64,000 nt of DNA, taken from NCBI GenBank assembly GCA_947470805.1, contig CANIVU010000002.1, positions 96,338 through 160,337 on the forward strand, read 5' to 3'. How positions within the stretch are numbered: position 1 is the first letter of the stretch; every line of letters starts with the position of its first letter. Positions 63,857-64,000 of this stretch are shown here, piece after piece. The position numbers and the translations under genes were made by a program. This DNA is from Acidobacteriota bacterium. GTDB taxonomy: Bacteria; Acidobacteriota; Terriglobia; Bryobacterales; Bryobacteraceae. Below the pieces are notes generated by a model that did not search any database, was not told the DNA's origin, and saw nothing but the letters and a program-made list of their open reading frames with translations.

Positions 63857-64000
63857 CCTAAATCCGGCAGTTGAACCCGTTCAAACGGGTGCCGGCAACG
63901 CCGCCACCGGCCCACTCGGATAGAACTCACGGAAAATCACGCGCAGCAAACGCGCCCACCGTTCCGCCCGGCTCAACTGCTCCGCACTGGCTGCAAACCG
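63857..64000 (-). mobile_element. Probable end of an insertion sequence with the C-terminus of a transposase-like ORF
   Basis: The minus strand from 64000 to 63884 is open for 39 codons (ending REFYPSGPVAALPAPV) and stops at TGA 63883..63881. The stop sits in a 7-bp inverted repeat (ACCCGTT/AACGGGT), and CCTAAATCCGGCAG at 63857-63870 looks like an IS terminus. The stretch is C-rich on the + strand, unlike its surroundings. No complete element or other end is in view, so the assignment is tentative. Confidence 0.45.

Noticed and set aside
63881..63883. A third in-frame TGA joining the right-edge ORF and the downstream gene fragment.
   Set aside because: The two sides share a frame, but the joined product has no family logic. 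The hairpin spans the TGA itself rather than following it at SECIS distance, and the base bias changes there; an IS insertion explains it better.
63872..63890. tRNA-like or attenuator hairpin.
   Set aside because: The stem is only 7 bp with a tiny loop around a stop codon; no cloverleaf can be drawn and no T-loop consensus is present.

Overview
The window looks like a chromosomal segment of an acidobacterium close to Candidatus Solibacter / Bryobacterales. The clearest pointer is a 1047-residue secreted protein at 24501..27644 that ends in what I recognise as the TIGR03437 C-terminal domain, which is typical of Solibacter-type genomes. Other signs agree: high GC, many Tat- or Sec-exported hydrolases (sulfatase, apiosidase-like glycosidase, M14, M20 and CocE hydrolases, patatin), several long PAS/histidine-kinase/receiver hybrids and an Flp-type pilin. 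No rRNA, tRNA, CRISPR array or complete mobile element was seen.

Layout. 1-12.6 kb is mostly minus-strand housekeeping: the 5' part of pgk, then a tightly overlapping run read from nth through a lipoprotein, a polytopic membrane protein, a BadF-type kinase and an M20 peptidase, and then rpoD and dnaG. 12.6-24.4 kb holds a hybrid sensor kinase, a redoxin gene broken by an in-frame TGA, tsaB, a glycoside hydrolase, a zinc metalloprotease with a duplicated 3' end, a patatin and an outer-membrane protein gene that also carries an in-frame TGA. 24.5-34.7 kb holds the TIGR03437 protein, ceramidase-like, sulfatase, SprT-like, fabH, inositol oxygenase, an orphan Flp pilin and a weak ECF sigma factor. 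34.8-42.0 kb has a di-heme peroxidase / aldo-keto reductase / sugar-binding lipoprotein cluster, then gamma-glutamyltransferase, an esterase and prmA. 42.0-63.7 kb holds a double cyclophilin, two more hybrid kinases, purC, cvpA, gph, and exported hydrolases, isomerase and sulfotransferase genes. The right edge appears to be cut by the end of an insertion sequence.

Main discovery candidate. Two exported proteins in this window are encoded through in-frame TGA codons at positions where a cysteine would be expected. The first (16073..17146) is a redoxin fused to a DsbD-alpha-like domain. Its active site reads U-P-Y-C, and a perfect 7-bp hairpin with a GGUC-containing loop follows the TGA at bacterial SECIS spacing. 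The second (23326..24384) is an outer-membrane beta-barrel-like protein with the TGA directly after its signal peptide and a 7-bp hairpin 23 nt downstream. Conventional gene calling would split or truncate both. If confirmed they are periplasmic/outer-membrane selenoproteins, and the genome must carry selA/selB/selC/selD outside this window.

The base composition of the + strand changes abruptly at about 42.0 kb, from C-rich to G-rich, regardless of gene orientation. The polarity is that of a replication origin, but no origin features are present, so an inversion breakpoint is an alternative.
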